Assembly (NCBI RefSeq): GCF_000382345.1
Contig: NZ_KB908091.1
Coordinates: forward strand, 52,325-116,324
Reading direction: 5' to 3'
Source of the DNA: Massilia niastensis DSM 21313
Lineage (GTDB): Bacteria > Pseudomonadota > Gammaproteobacteria > Burkholderiales > Burkholderiaceae_D
Length of the DNA stretch: 64,000 nt
Both the position numbers and the translations under genes were made by a program. Below are positions 28,153-37,773 of the stretch, piece by piece; position 1 is the stretch's first letter; each line of letters starts with the position of its first letter. Under the pieces are notes generated by a model. That model did no database searches, was not told the origin of the DNA, and was given only the letters and a program-made list of their open reading frames with translations.

Positions 28153-28350
28153 ATGATCCAACGACGAACCGACGAGCGGTCCGCGCTCGCTACCGAATAT
28201 GCGTTGTTCCTGGCCGAGACGCGCGGCGTCAAGGCTGGACTGGTGTACCTCGAGAGCTGTCATGTCTCCCGGGACGTCTTGCTGCGTGCCATGCAGGACC
28301 CGGGATCCCGGCGCAGCCGGGAACGTCGCGAACGGCATCGGAATGAATAG
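28153..28350 (+). CDS. Small hypothetical protein
   Basis: This predicted 65-residue protein is charged and helical (MIQRRTDERSALATEYALF, ending RRERHRNE). I recognise no family. It has no export signal. It starts with ATG 28153 without a clear ribosome site and ends 3 bp before the next start codon, which argues that it is a real upstream partner of the 28354 gene. It could instead be chance coding in a GC-rich region. Confidence 0.5.
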   Translation: MIQRRTDERSALATEYALFLAETRGVKAGLVYLESCHVSRDVLLRAMQDPGSRRSRERRERHRNE

Positions 28351-28353
28351 CTC

Positions 28354-28890
28354 ATGAATATTACCCAGCTCTGCAAGCGTTACAGTCTCGAGCACTATGG
28401 CAACCTGGAGGACGCCTGGGATGCGTTCGGCCCCTCCGGCATCGTGCTCATGCAGCTATGGCATGCGCCGAACCAGCGCCTGCGCGAACATCCCCTGCCT
28501 GGCGCCCAGCTGCGCGTGCGCTGCTTCGACAAGGCCCAGCACGAAGCGGAAGGCGCCGACGCCTACCATGGCCGTGTCTGGAGCATCGCCGCCGTCGAGA
28601 ATGGGGCGAAAGGCTATGCCGCGATGTCGATCGCGCCGTCGGAGCAGCGCGGCGCCGGCGCCTGGGCCAAGTACGCCAACCTGGAACGCGTGTTCCCGGT
28701 GCTGGCGCTGGAACGGGAGCCGGATGGCGACATCTACGCCGTGCTGGGCGCGCCGGTGCCCGCGTCCGAACTGGGCGACGCCCCGGCGCCGCGCCGCGGC
28801 CGCCCGGCGCTGGCGCGCGCCGCGCTGACCGACGCCGTACTGCGGCAGCCTAGCCCTGGTGGTCGCGCATCCACTCCTTCAGGCCGTTGA
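28354..28890 (+). CDS. Hypothetical protein
   Basis: This 178-residue protein has no signal or membrane segment and belongs to no family I recognise. Its core is mixed alpha/beta (SGIVLMQLWHAPNQRLREHPLPG, LERVFPVLALEREPDGDIYAVLG). The last 50 residues are rich in Ala, Pro and Arg and overlap by 41 bp the end of the convergent spermidine-synthase-like gene. The codon pattern of the first 130 codons looks like true coding. The tail may be an extension by loss of an earlier stop. Confidence 0.6.
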   Translation: MNITQLCKRYSLEHYGNLEDAWDAFGPSGIVLMQLWHAPNQRLREHPLPGAQLRVRCFDKAQHEAEGADAYHGRVWSIAAVENGAKGYAAMSIAPSEQRGAGAWAKYANLERVFPVLALEREPDGDIYAVLGAPVPASELGDAPAPRRGRPALARAALTDAVLRQPSPGGRASTPSGR

Positions 28891-29632
28891 CCCAGTCCTT
28901 GGCCGGCAGGTTCAGGCGCCGCCTGAGCTCCGCGGCGCGTTCGTACAGCACCGAGAAATCGAGCTGCGGCGCGTTCTTGAAGGCGACGACCACGATGTTC
29001 GCATCGTGCACCTCGGGCAGCCACACCACCGCATCGAACACCTGCTCCATGGCCAGCAGGTTCCTGTCGTAGTGATCGAAGTCGCCGAACACGTTGGCGG
29101 TCATGATGCCGTTCTCGCCCAGGCAGTCATGGCAGCCCTGGTAGAACTCCGGCGTGTCGAGCACCGGTCCGCGCGCCTCGTGGTCGTACAGGTCGACCTG
29201 CAGCACGTCCACCTTGCCGTGGTTGGCCGGGTCGAGCACGAAGTCGAGCGCGTTCATCTCGCGCACATCGAGGCGGGCGTCGTTTTCCGGCAGGCCGAAC
29301 AGCGCGCGGCAGATCGCGATCACATTCGGATTCAGCTCCGCCACGGTGACCCGGGCGCCGGGGAAGCGCTGGTAGCAGAACTTGGTCAGCGCGCCGCTGC
29401 CCAGCCCGAGCTGGACGATGCGGCGCGGCGCCTGCTGGAACAGCGTCCACATCATCATCATCTGCACGTATTCGAGCTCGATCGCATCCGGTTTCGCCAG
29501 CCGCATCGCGCCCTGCACCCAGGAGGTGCCCAGGTGCAGGAAGCGCACGCCCTCGAATTCGTCGATGGTGGCGGGCGGGTGGCCCGGCTGGGCGAAGCGG
29601 GGATCGATGGTGCGGAACGTCGTGGGCGGCAT
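28850..29632 (-). CDS. Spermidine synthase-like protein
   Basis: The 260-residue protein has the aminopropyltransferase/Rossmann core: IVQLGLGSGALTKFCYQRFP as SAM-binding motif, VAELNPNVIAICRALFGLP and DVLQVDLYDHEARGP. Such homologues are widespread in betaproteobacteria and are often annotated as spermidine synthase-like or fused-MFS/spermidine synthase family. The typical D-G-G motif of true SpeE is altered (GLGSGAL), and no speD is nearby, so the real reaction is open. Its 3' end overlaps the convergent hypothetical gene. Confidence 0.82.
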   Translation of the reverse strand: MPPTTFRTIDPRFAQPGHPPATIDEFEGVRFLHLGTSWVQGAMRLAKPDAIELEYVQMMMMWTLFQQAPRRIVQLGLGSGALTKFCYQRFPGARVTVAELNPNVIAICRALFGLPENDARLDVREMNALDFVLDPANHGKVDVLQVDLYDHEARGPVLDTPEFYQGCHDCLGENGIMTANVFGDFDHYDRNLLAMEQVFDAVVWLPEVHDANIVVVAFKNAPQLDFSVLYERAAELRRRLNLPAKDWVNGLKEWMRDHQG

Positions 29633-29678
29633 GGTCGGGCAGGTGCGGGTGAAAGCCGATCTTACCAGACGATCCGTC

Positions 29679-30278
29679 TCAGGCGATGCCGTTGCGGCAC
29701 CAGGTGTGGAAAGCCGGCCGCGCGGCCAGCCGGTCGAGCCAGGCGGCGACGTGCGGGAGGTCCGGGCGATTCAACGGTGTCATCAGCCAGCGGTTGACGG
29801 ACAGGCCGAGCACGATGTCGGCCAGGGTAAAGCGGTCGCCGGCCACGAAGGCGCCGCTCGCGCCCAGGCGCGCGTCGAGCAGGGCGACGTGGCGGTTCCA
29901 GCCGGCGATGCTGGCCGCCACCAGCGCCGGGTCCTGGTGCGCCGGGTTGGCGCGCACCAGCGCCATGAACGCGTAGCGCCACGCGGTGTTCAGTTCCGTC
30001 GCCTGCCAGTCCATCCATTGCTCGACCATCGCACGCGCTTGCGGGTTGGCGGGAAGCAGGGCTTCGCCGCCATGCCGGTTGCACAGGTAGCGGCAGATCG
30101 TGTTCGATTCCCACAGCACGAAGCCGTCGTCGACCAGCACCGGGACCATGCGGTTCGGGTTCAGCACGGCGTGGGCATCCTGCCATTCCTCGCGCTCGAA
30201 GGGCAGGCCCAATTCGGCGCAGGTCCAGAGCACCTTGCGCACGTTGATCGATGTCGCTTTTCCGATAATCTTCAGCAT
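29679..30278 (-). CDS. Glutathione S-transferase family protein
   Basis: The 199-residue protein has the thioredoxin-like N-terminal domain ([28 protein letters not shown], then [24 protein letters not shown] with the cis-Pro and the E-S glutathione contacts) and the all-helical C-terminal domain ([18 protein letters not shown]). The length is usual for bacterial GSTs. It should conjugate or use glutathione in detoxification. The gene lies just downstream of the histidine kinase gene (16-bp gap), so it may be read through from that operon. Confidence 0.9.
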   Translation of the reverse strand: MLKIIGKATSINVRKVLWTCAELGLPFEREEWQDAHAVLNPNRMVPVLVDDGFVLWESNTICRYLCNRHGGEALLPANPQARAMVEQWMDWQATELNTAWRYAFMALVRANPAHQDPALVAASIAGWNRHVALLDARLGASGAFVAGDRFTLADIVLGLSVNRWLMTPLNRPDLPHVAAWLDRLAARPAFHTWCRNGIA

Positions 30279-30294
30279 GATGGCTCCCGGTGGC

Positions 30295-31658
30295 TCAGGG
30301 CGACGGCGGCGCCGGCAGGGCAGGCAGGATCAGGGTGACGGCCAGGCCCCCGCCGTCGCGGTTCGCCAGGGTGATGCGGCCGCCATGCGCCTCGGCGATC
30401 TCGCGCGCCAGCGCCAGCCCCAGGCCGGTGCCGCTGCGCTTGGTCGAGTAGAACGGCACCAGCGCATTGGTCAGCACCGCTTCGCTCATGCCGCTGCCGC
30501 GGTCGAGCACGTCGATGCGCAGCACGTCCTGCACGCGCCGCACCTGCAGTTCGACCCTGGCCGGGCGCGACCCGGATTCGTGCGCGTTCTTCAGCAGGTT
30601 GAGCAGCGCCTGTTCCATCTGCGCTGGATCGATCCAGGCAGGCTCCGGCGGCAGCTCGCCGGCCAGGCGGAACTCGACCTGGTTCGCGAGCCGGGCCACG
30701 AAGGCCGCCCAGTCGCAGGCTTCCAGGCGCGGCGTCGGCAGCTTGGCGAAGCGCGCGTAGCCGAGGATGAAGCTCTCCAGGTGGCGGGTGCGCTCGCCGA
30801 TGGTCTGCAGGATCTGCGGCAGGCGCTCGGTCTGGCCGCGCCGCACCAGCTCCGTGCCCGAGTGGGCCAGCGAGGCCAGGGGCGCCAGCGAGTTGTTGAG
30901 TTCATGGCTGATCACGCGGATCACCTTCTTCCAGGTCTGCACTTCCTGGCGCCGCAGCTCGGTGGTCAGGTGGCGCAGCAGCAGCAGCTCGTGCTTGCGG
31001 CCGTTGAGCGTGAAGGCGCTGCGCGCCAGGTGGTAGACCTCTTCCTCCTCGGCCTCGCCGGCGGTGAACAGGCCGTCGCCGCCGCGCGCCAGCGCCTCCT
31101 TCAGCGCCACGGAAGCGCCGTCCAGGACCTCGCGCAGCTGGTGGCCTTCCAGCTTGCGTCCCTCGGCGAGCAGCTGGCGCGCCGCCACGTTGGCGTACAC
31201 GATGGTGCCGGCGCTGGCCGCCGAATCGGTCACCAGCAGCATCGCCACCGGGGTGTTCTGCACCATGGTGTCGAGCAACAGCTCGCGCTGGACCAGGCCG
31301 AGGCGCTGTTCGCGCAGCACGTTGCCGAGGTCGTTGTGGGCGGCGATCAGGTCGGACAGCTCGTCGTTGTGCGGCCAGTGCAGGCTGAAGGAAAAGTCGC
31401 CGTCGCGGTAGCTGGCCACCGTGCCCTCGAGGGCGCGGAACAGCGACAGGATCGGCTGGATCTGGGAGCGGATGGTGATGATGGCGATCGGGACCACCGC
31501 CAGCAGGCAGACGGCGAACACCAGCACCGGATTGTCGGGAAACAGGTGATCGAGGCCGAGGGCGATCAGGATGCCCAGCGCCAGCAGGGTGCCGACCAGC
31601 GCCGACCAGCGCGTGACCAGCGAGAGGCGGAAGCCCCGGCCGCGCGGGCCCGCTGCGC

Positions 31659-31662
<4 letters not shown>
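30295..31662 (-). CDS. Sensor histidine kinase of exporter system 1
   Basis: The 455-residue kinase has two N-terminal membrane helices (about 19-36 and 45-63) with only a short periplasmic loop, so it probably senses within the membrane or through the exporter. A HAMP-like segment (about 65-120) and a PAS-like domain follow. The phospho-acceptor His253 is in [13 protein letters not shown], an NtrY-type H-box, followed by an HATPase domain with [15 protein letters not shown] and GTGLGLALA. It overlaps the response regulator gene by 4 bp and should phosphorylate that regulator. Confidence 0.92.
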
Positions 31663-32993
<1,331 letters not shown>

Positions 32994-33023
32994 GTCCGCT
33001 AGCATAACATCGGTCGTCCGGCC

Positions 33024-34256
33024 TCAGGTACTGCGGGTGGCCAGGGCCGGCGAGGTGCTGGCCGCGCGCCACGCCGGGCCGTAGGCCGCCAGGATGCCGA
33101 GCGCCCAGAACACGATCGCTCCGCCGGCCAGGTAGACGAACGGCAGGCGCGCCATTTCCAGCTTGCTCACCAGGAGGTGGTTCAGGCCGACGCCGAGCAG
33201 CACCCCGCCGAACACGCCGGCGCTGGTGATCATGAAGTTCTCGGCGATGAAGTAGCGCAGGATGTCGATCTTGCGCGCGCCCAGGGCGCGGCGCACGCCG
33301 ATCTGCTTGCGGCGCTGGGTCACCCACAGGCTGGCCATGCCGACGATGCCCGAGCAGGTGATCAGGAGCAGCAGCACGCTGACCGTGATCAGCATCCACG
33401 ACAGCGCCACGTCGGCGCGGTAGCGGTTCTTGCGGTCTTCCTCGACGGTCTTGGCTTCCAGGATCATCGGGGTGGCCGAGGACTTGCGCAGCGCCGCCTC
33501 GGCTTCCTTCATCACGCGGTCGCGCTGGCCCGGCTCGGCGCGCAGCGCGTACAGCGCGCCCGGCTGGCCGTACACGCGCGCCGGCACGATGGCCGAGAAC
33601 TCGCCGCGCTCGCCGGTCTCGGCGTGGGCCGACTGGAGGCGCTCGACCACGCCCACGATCTGCGTATCCAGGGCTTCCTCGCCGGTGCCGAAGTACATGG
33701 TCTTGCCGATCGCGGAGCCGCCCGGCCACAGCTTGTCGGCCAGCGCCTTGCTGATGATCAGCTGCTTGGGCAGTTCGCGGCTGGTGTTCTCGTTGACGTC
33801 GACCAGTTCCTGCGGCAGGAAGTCGCGGCCTTCGACGATCTTCAGGCCGAAGGTCTTGACCAGCGAGTCGCCCGAGATGTACATCGAGGCGATGGCGCTT
33901 TCGCGCTCCTGGCGGCGGTCGAGCGCGACGCTGTTGTTGCTGCCGCTGCCCGACACCGGCATCTGCGTCACGTAGGCCGCCGAGGCCACGCCGGGCACCG
34001 CGCGCAGCACCTCGGTCTCGCGCTTGATGGTGGCCAGCATCTGCTCGGGGCCGTCGCTGTTCAGGTTGCGGACGGTGAAGTAGAAGGTCGCGGCTTCGTC
34101 GGACAGGCCGGTCGGGCGCGCCACCTTTTCGCGGCGCTCGTTCACGATGTGCAGGGCATTGGCCAGGATCGCGAGGCTGAGCGCGACCTGCAGCGCGACC
34201 AGGATCGGGCCGGTCTTGTTGCGCAGCAGCGCGGACAGGATGGGACGGAGTTCCAT
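33024..34256 (-). CDS. FtsX-like ABC permease 2 of exporter system 1
   Basis: The 410-residue MacB/FtsX-type permease has an N-terminal helix (ILVALQVALSLAILANALHIV), a periplasmic MacB core domain of about 220 residues, and three C-terminal helices with the FtsX signature (WVTQRRKQIGVRRALGARKIDILRYFIAENF). It follows permease 1 after 26 bp, so the system uses a heterodimeric permease. In mechanotransmission exporters of this type the ATPase drives periplasmic movements rather than transmembrane passage. Confidence 0.9.
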   Translation of the reverse strand: MELRPILSALLRNKTGPILVALQVALSLAILANALHIVNERREKVARPTGLSDEAATFYFTVRNLNSDGPEQMLATIKRETEVLRAVPGVASAAYVTQMPVSGSGSNNSVALDRRQERESAIASMYISGDSLVKTFGLKIVEGRDFLPQELVDVNENTSRELPKQLIISKALADKLWPGGSAIGKTMYFGTGEEALDTQIVGVVERLQSAHAETGERGEFSAIVPARVYGQPGALYALRAEPGQRDRVMKEAEAALRKSSATPMILEAKTVEEDRKNRYRADVALSWMLITVSVLLLLITCSGIVGMASLWVTQRRKQIGVRRALGARKIDILRYFIAENFMITSAGVFGGVLLGVGLNHLLVSKLEMARLPFVYLAGGAIVFWALGILAAYGPAWRAASTSPALATRST

Positions 34257-34282
34257 GATGGGTTTCCTTATTCGCTGGTTCG

Positions 34283-35593
34283 TTATTGCGACTTGAGCTG
34301 GATCGCCGGGGTTACCTGGCAGGCGCGCCAGGTCGGCAGCAGGCCGGCGACCAGGGCCGCGCTCACTGACATGATGAAAGTCACCGCCAGCATCTGCCAG
34401 TCCATGCGCGCGATCGCCGCCATGCCCTTGCTCTGCATGCCGATCAGGGCCAGGGCGCCGAAGGCCAGCACCAGGCCCAGCACCCCGCCGACCAGGCCGA
34501 CGACGCCGGTCTCGATCAGGAACTGGCGGAAGATCTCGCGGCGCGAGGCGCCCAGCGCGCGGCGGATGCCGACTTCGGCGGCGCGCACCGAGAACTTCGC
34601 CAGCAGCAGGCCGATGGTGTTCACCAGGCACAGGACCAGGAAGCCGAACGCCAGCCAGGCCGACAGCTTGCTGTCGTTGCCCACCACCTTCAGTTTTTCC
34701 ATCCACTCCATCACGTTGTACACCTCGTTCGGCGCATTGCGCTTCAGGCGTCCCAGCTTGCGCTGCTCGCTGGCGTAGTTGTCGAGGTAGGTCTGCAGGT
34801 CGGAGCGGTCGCTGGCGGTGCGGGTCTCGACCCAGAACTGGATCCAGGTGCACTCCGAGGTCAGGAGGTTGGCGAAGCCGGGATCGCGGTTGGCGCTGCA
34901 GTTCATGCTGCCGGAGTGGCCGGTCTCGTGCCGGATCGCGCTCGAGAACGGGATGAAGAACTCTTCGCCGGTGCCGAAGCGGCGGCCGCCGATCAGCTTG
35001 TAGTAGCGCGGCAGCGGCGCCCACTTGTCGGCCACGCCGACCACGGTGTACGGATGGCCCATCATCATCAGGCGCTGGCCCACCGGACTGGTTTCGCCGT
35101 ACAGCTTCTCGGCGATGGCGCGGCTCAGCACCACCACGTCGGCGCCGCGCGCGTCATCGGCTTCGGTCCATGGCTGGCCGTGCAGGAAGGGGACATCGAA
35201 CATGGCGAAGAAGTCGCGCGTGGGCGCCAGGCCGTTGGCGTTGAAGGCCGGGATGTCCGTGCGCGGGGGCTGGACCGGGACTTCGATGCCGTACATGGCG
35301 GTGCGGCGTTCGCCCTGGCCGCTCTTCAGCAGGTTGGCGGCGTCCGGATAGCTCATCTGCATGTCGTTCGGATCGTCGCCGGGCGTCCAGCCCTCGACCG
35401 GGCCGTTGTCGACCTGGGGCACGAACAGGCGGTCGCTCTTGTGGGGGATCGGGTCGCCCGACATCATGTGCAGGATGGTCAGGGTCGAGACGCTGGCGGC
35501 CACGCCGATGGCCAGGGTCAGCACCATCAGCGCGGTCAGGGCGGGGTTGCGGCGCAGGCTGTGCACGCCGAGCTTGAAGTAGTAACCGAACAT
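34283..35593 (-). CDS. FtsX-like ABC permease 1 of exporter system 1
   Basis: The 436-residue permease has an N-terminal helix after MFGYYFKLGVHSLRRNPALTALMV, a periplasmic domain of about 230 residues with Cys residues (NCSANRDPG, TSECTW), and three C-terminal helices with EVGIRRALGASRREIFRQFLIETG. The FtsX motif is complete. It lies 9 bp downstream of the ATPase gene. It is paired with the 33024 permease. Confidence 0.9.
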   Translation of the reverse strand: MFGYYFKLGVHSLRRNPALTALMVLTLAIGVAASVSTLTILHMMSGDPIPHKSDRLFVPQVDNGPVEGWTPGDDPNDMQMSYPDAANLLKSGQGERRTAMYGIEVPVQPPRTDIPAFNANGLAPTRDFFAMFDVPFLHGQPWTEADDARGADVVVLSRAIAEKLYGETSPVGQRLMMMGHPYTVVGVADKWAPLPRYYKLIGGRRFGTGEEFFIPFSSAIRHETGHSGSMNCSANRDPGFANLLTSECTWIQFWVETRTASDRSDLQTYLDNYASEQRKLGRLKRNAPNEVYNVMEWMEKLKVVGNDSKLSAWLAFGFLVLCLVNTIGLLLAKFSVRAAEVGIRRALGASRREIFRQFLIETGVVGLVGGVLGLVLAFGALALIGMQSKGMAAIARMDWQMLAVTFIMSVSAALVAGLLPTWRACQVTPAIQLKSQ

Positions 35594-35602
35594 GGCGGAT
35601 CC

Positions 35603-36316
35603 TCAGGCGGTCACGGAAGTCTTGGCGTCGACCAGGGTCGGGCCCTTGCGCACCAGGTCGGACACCTGGCCGTCGATGATGTGCACGTTGCGGTGGGTGC
35701 GCACCGCCAGTTCCGGGTCGTGGGTCACCATCAGGATGGTGGTGCCGGCCGCGTTGATCTCTTCCAGCAGTTCCATCACGCCGCGCGCCATCTGGGTGTC
35801 GAGGTTGCCGGTCGGTTCGTCGGCCAGCAGCAGCTTGGGCGAGCCGGCCAGGGCGCGCGCGATCGCCACGCGCTGCTGCTGGCCGCCCGACAGTTCGGCC
35901 GGGTAGTGCTTCATGCGCGACGCCAGGCCGACCTTGGACAGCGCGTCCTCGATGCGCTCCTTGCGCTCCCTGGCATTGAAGCCGCGGTAGCGCAGCGGCA
36001 CGTCGACGTTGTCGAACAGGTTCAGGTCGGGAATCAGGTTGAAGCCCTGGAAGATGAAGCCGAGCTTCTCGTTGCGCAGGCGCGAGCGCGCGGTGTCGTC
36101 CAGTCCCTTCACGTTGACCCCGTCGAGGATGTACTCGCCCGAGGTGAATTCCTCGAGCAGACCGGCGATGTTCAGGAAGCTGGTCTTGCCCGAGCCGGAG
36201 GGACCGGTCACGGTGACGAACTCGCCCTGGTTGACGGTGATCTCGAAGCCGCGCAGCGCGTGGGTTTCGATCATGTGGGTGCGGTACACCTTGCTCAGGT
36301 TGGTCATGCGCAGCAT
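35603..36316 (-). CDS. MacB/LolD-type ABC ATPase of exporter system 1
   Basis: The 237-residue ATPase has Walker A GPSGSGKT, signature LSGGQQQR, Walker B LLLADEPTGNLD and the H-loop THDPE. The length and the motif LRNEKLGFIFQGFNLIPDL are typical of ATPases that serve FtsX/MacB permeases. It should power the two permeases encoded directly downstream. Confidence 0.95.
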   Translation of the reverse strand: MLRMTNLSKVYRTHMIETHALRGFEITVNQGEFVTVTGPSGSGKTSFLNIAGLLEEFTSGEYILDGVNVKGLDDTARSRLRNEKLGFIFQGFNLIPDLNLFDNVDVPLRYRGFNARERKERIEDALSKVGLASRMKHYPAELSGGQQQRVAIARALAGSPKLLLADEPTGNLDTQMARGVMELLEEINAAGTTILMVTHDPELAVRTHRNVHIIDGQVSDLVRKGPTLVDAKTSVTA

Positions 36317-36344
36317 GGGATTCTCCTTGTGTTTGTGTTCTTGT

Positions 36345-37613
36345 TCAGCGGTTGATCGAAACGCGGGTGGCGTTATTGAAGGTATCGGTGCCGGAGACGA
36401 CCACCTTGTCGCCGGGCTTCAGGCCGGACAGGATCTCGACGTGCGAGATGCTGGTGGCGCCCATCTGGATCGGGGTGCGCACGGCGACGCCGTCCTGCAC
36501 CACGTAGGCGTGGCGTCCGCCCTCGCTCTCGACGAAGGGACCGCGCGGCAGCATCAGCACGTTCGGCCTTTCCTCGATCAGCAGGCGCGCGGTCACGCGC
36601 TGGCTCTGGCGCAGGCCCTTGGGCTGTTCGCCGTCGAAGCGCACGCGCGCCAGCACCTGGTTCTTGACGACTTCCGGCGACAGCGCGGACAGCTTGCCGG
36701 TGGCCTTCCCGGTCGGCAGCGTGATCTCGGCGCTCATGCCCAGGCCCATGTCGTTGACATAGGTTTCCGGCACTTCCAGCTCGACTTCGAGCTTGGACAA
36801 ATCGACCAGGGTCATGAGCGGCGCGTTGGCCGCCACCACCATGCGATGCTGGACGTTGAGGGTGCCGATGAAGCCGTCGACCGGGGCGCGCACGGTCAGC
36901 TCGTCGACGCGGCGCTGGGCGTTGGCCATCGACAGGCGCTGGCGTTCCAGCTCGTTGACCTTGGTCTTCAGCGCCAGCTGGACGTCGTCGCCTTCGAGGC
37001 CGGCCGCCTCGGAGGCATGGCGGGCGCGGATCTGGGCCGAGTTCAGCGCATCCTTGGCCTTCTGGTAGTCGATCTTGGCGATGATGCCGACCTGGGCCAC
37101 GCTTTCATAGCGCTCCAGCGTGCGCTGGGCGGACAGGCGCTCGATCTCGGCGGTGTCGGCTTCCTTCTGGGCCAGCAGCTTCTGCTTGCGCGACAGGATA
37201 TGCTGGCGCGCCACCTCGGCCTTGAGCTGCTCGTAGCTCGACACCTCGCGCTTGAGTTCATCGGTCAGGTCGGGCGATTCCAGCACCGCCAGGACCTGGC
37301 CTTTCTTGACGGTGTCGCCGGCGGCGACCTGCAGGTTGACGGTGGCGGGCGCGGTCGAATACAGGGTCGGGCTGATGGCGGCCACCACGCGGCCGTTCAC
37401 GGAAGCGTCGCGCACCAGGGTGCCGCGGCTGGCTTCGGCGATGCGCAGGCGGCTGCCGGACACCGAGTGTTCGCTGTTGTTCCAGGCCGACAGCGCGGCA
37501 AGGCTGACGGCGACGAGGGCGGCGGCGGCGCCGGCCCACATGGCGCGGCGCTTGTATTTCTGCGCCGGCAGCGGGGCGATGACGGCGTCCTGTTGTGATG
37601 TATCGCGGATCAT
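36345..37613 (-). CDS. Periplasmic adaptor (HlyD/MacA family) of exporter system 1
   Basis: The 422-residue adaptor has a membrane anchor (about 25-44), a lipoyl-type half (LQVAAGDTVKKGQVLAVLESP), a long coiled coil (about 120-225), the second half (LTVRAPVDGFIGTLNV) and a beta-barrel and membrane-proximal domain. It links the inner-membrane ABC transporter to an outer-membrane channel. It is the first gene of the operon 37613 to 30295, with a sigma-54 promoter 35 bp upstream. Confidence 0.93.
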   Translation of the reverse strand: MIRDTSQQDAVIAPLPAQKYKRRAMWAGAAAALVAVSLAALSAWNNSEHSVSGSRLRIAEASRGTLVRDASVNGRVVAAISPTLYSTAPATVNLQVAAGDTVKKGQVLAVLESPDLTDELKREVSSYEQLKAEVARQHILSRKQKLLAQKEADTAEIERLSAQRTLERYESVAQVGIIAKIDYQKAKDALNSAQIRARHASEAAGLEGDDVQLALKTKVNELERQRLSMANAQRRVDELTVRAPVDGFIGTLNVQHRMVVAANAPLMTLVDLSKLEVELEVPETYVNDMGLGMSAEITLPTGKATGKLSALSPEVVKNQVLARVRFDGEQPKGLRQSQRVTARLLIEERPNVLMLPRGPFVESEGGRHAYVVQDGVAVRTPIQMGATSISHVEILSGLKPGDKVVVSGTDTFNNATRVSINR

Positions 37614-37647
37614 GATGTGTCCAGTAACGGCAAGATGCTGTCGTTAT

Positions 37648-37663
37648 TGCACGATCCGTGCCA
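37648..37663 (-). promoter_or_regulatory. Sigma-54 (-24/-12) promoter of exporter system 1
   Basis: On the minus strand TGGCACGGATCGTGCA matches TGGCAC-N5-TTGC with GG and GC at the right spacing and one mismatch (G for T before TGC). It points to the adaptor gene at 37613, with a predicted leader of about 23 nt. Confidence 0.72.
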
Positions 37664-37690
37664 GCTGCTAAGTCATTGATTCATAACGAG

Positions 37691-37767
37691 CGGACAGGGC
37701 GGACAGCAGTGTCCGCAGTGTCCGTCCGGGAGAGGTCGTACGTACGCGGACAGCCTGTCCGCGTACG
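37691..37767. promoter_or_regulatory. Enhancer-like cluster of TGTCCG/CGGACA with a 27-bp perfect palindrome
   Basis: Six hexamers occur: CGGACA at 37691, 37700 and 37747, and TGTCCG at 37710, 37719 and 37756. The part 37741-37767 is a perfect palindrome of two 13-bp arms around one base, with CGGACAGCCTGTCCG in its centre. The cluster starts 28 bp upstream of the sigma-54 -24 element. There is no T-run beside the palindrome, which argues against its being a terminator for the gene ending at 37774. Confidence 0.68.
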
Positions 37768-37773
37768 GCCGGC

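Noticed and set aside
27918..28232. A 104-residue minus-strand frame in the low-GC gap
   Set aside because: It overlaps the start of the more plausible small plus-strand gene, has no ribosome site and mixes low- and high-GC parts without coding pattern.
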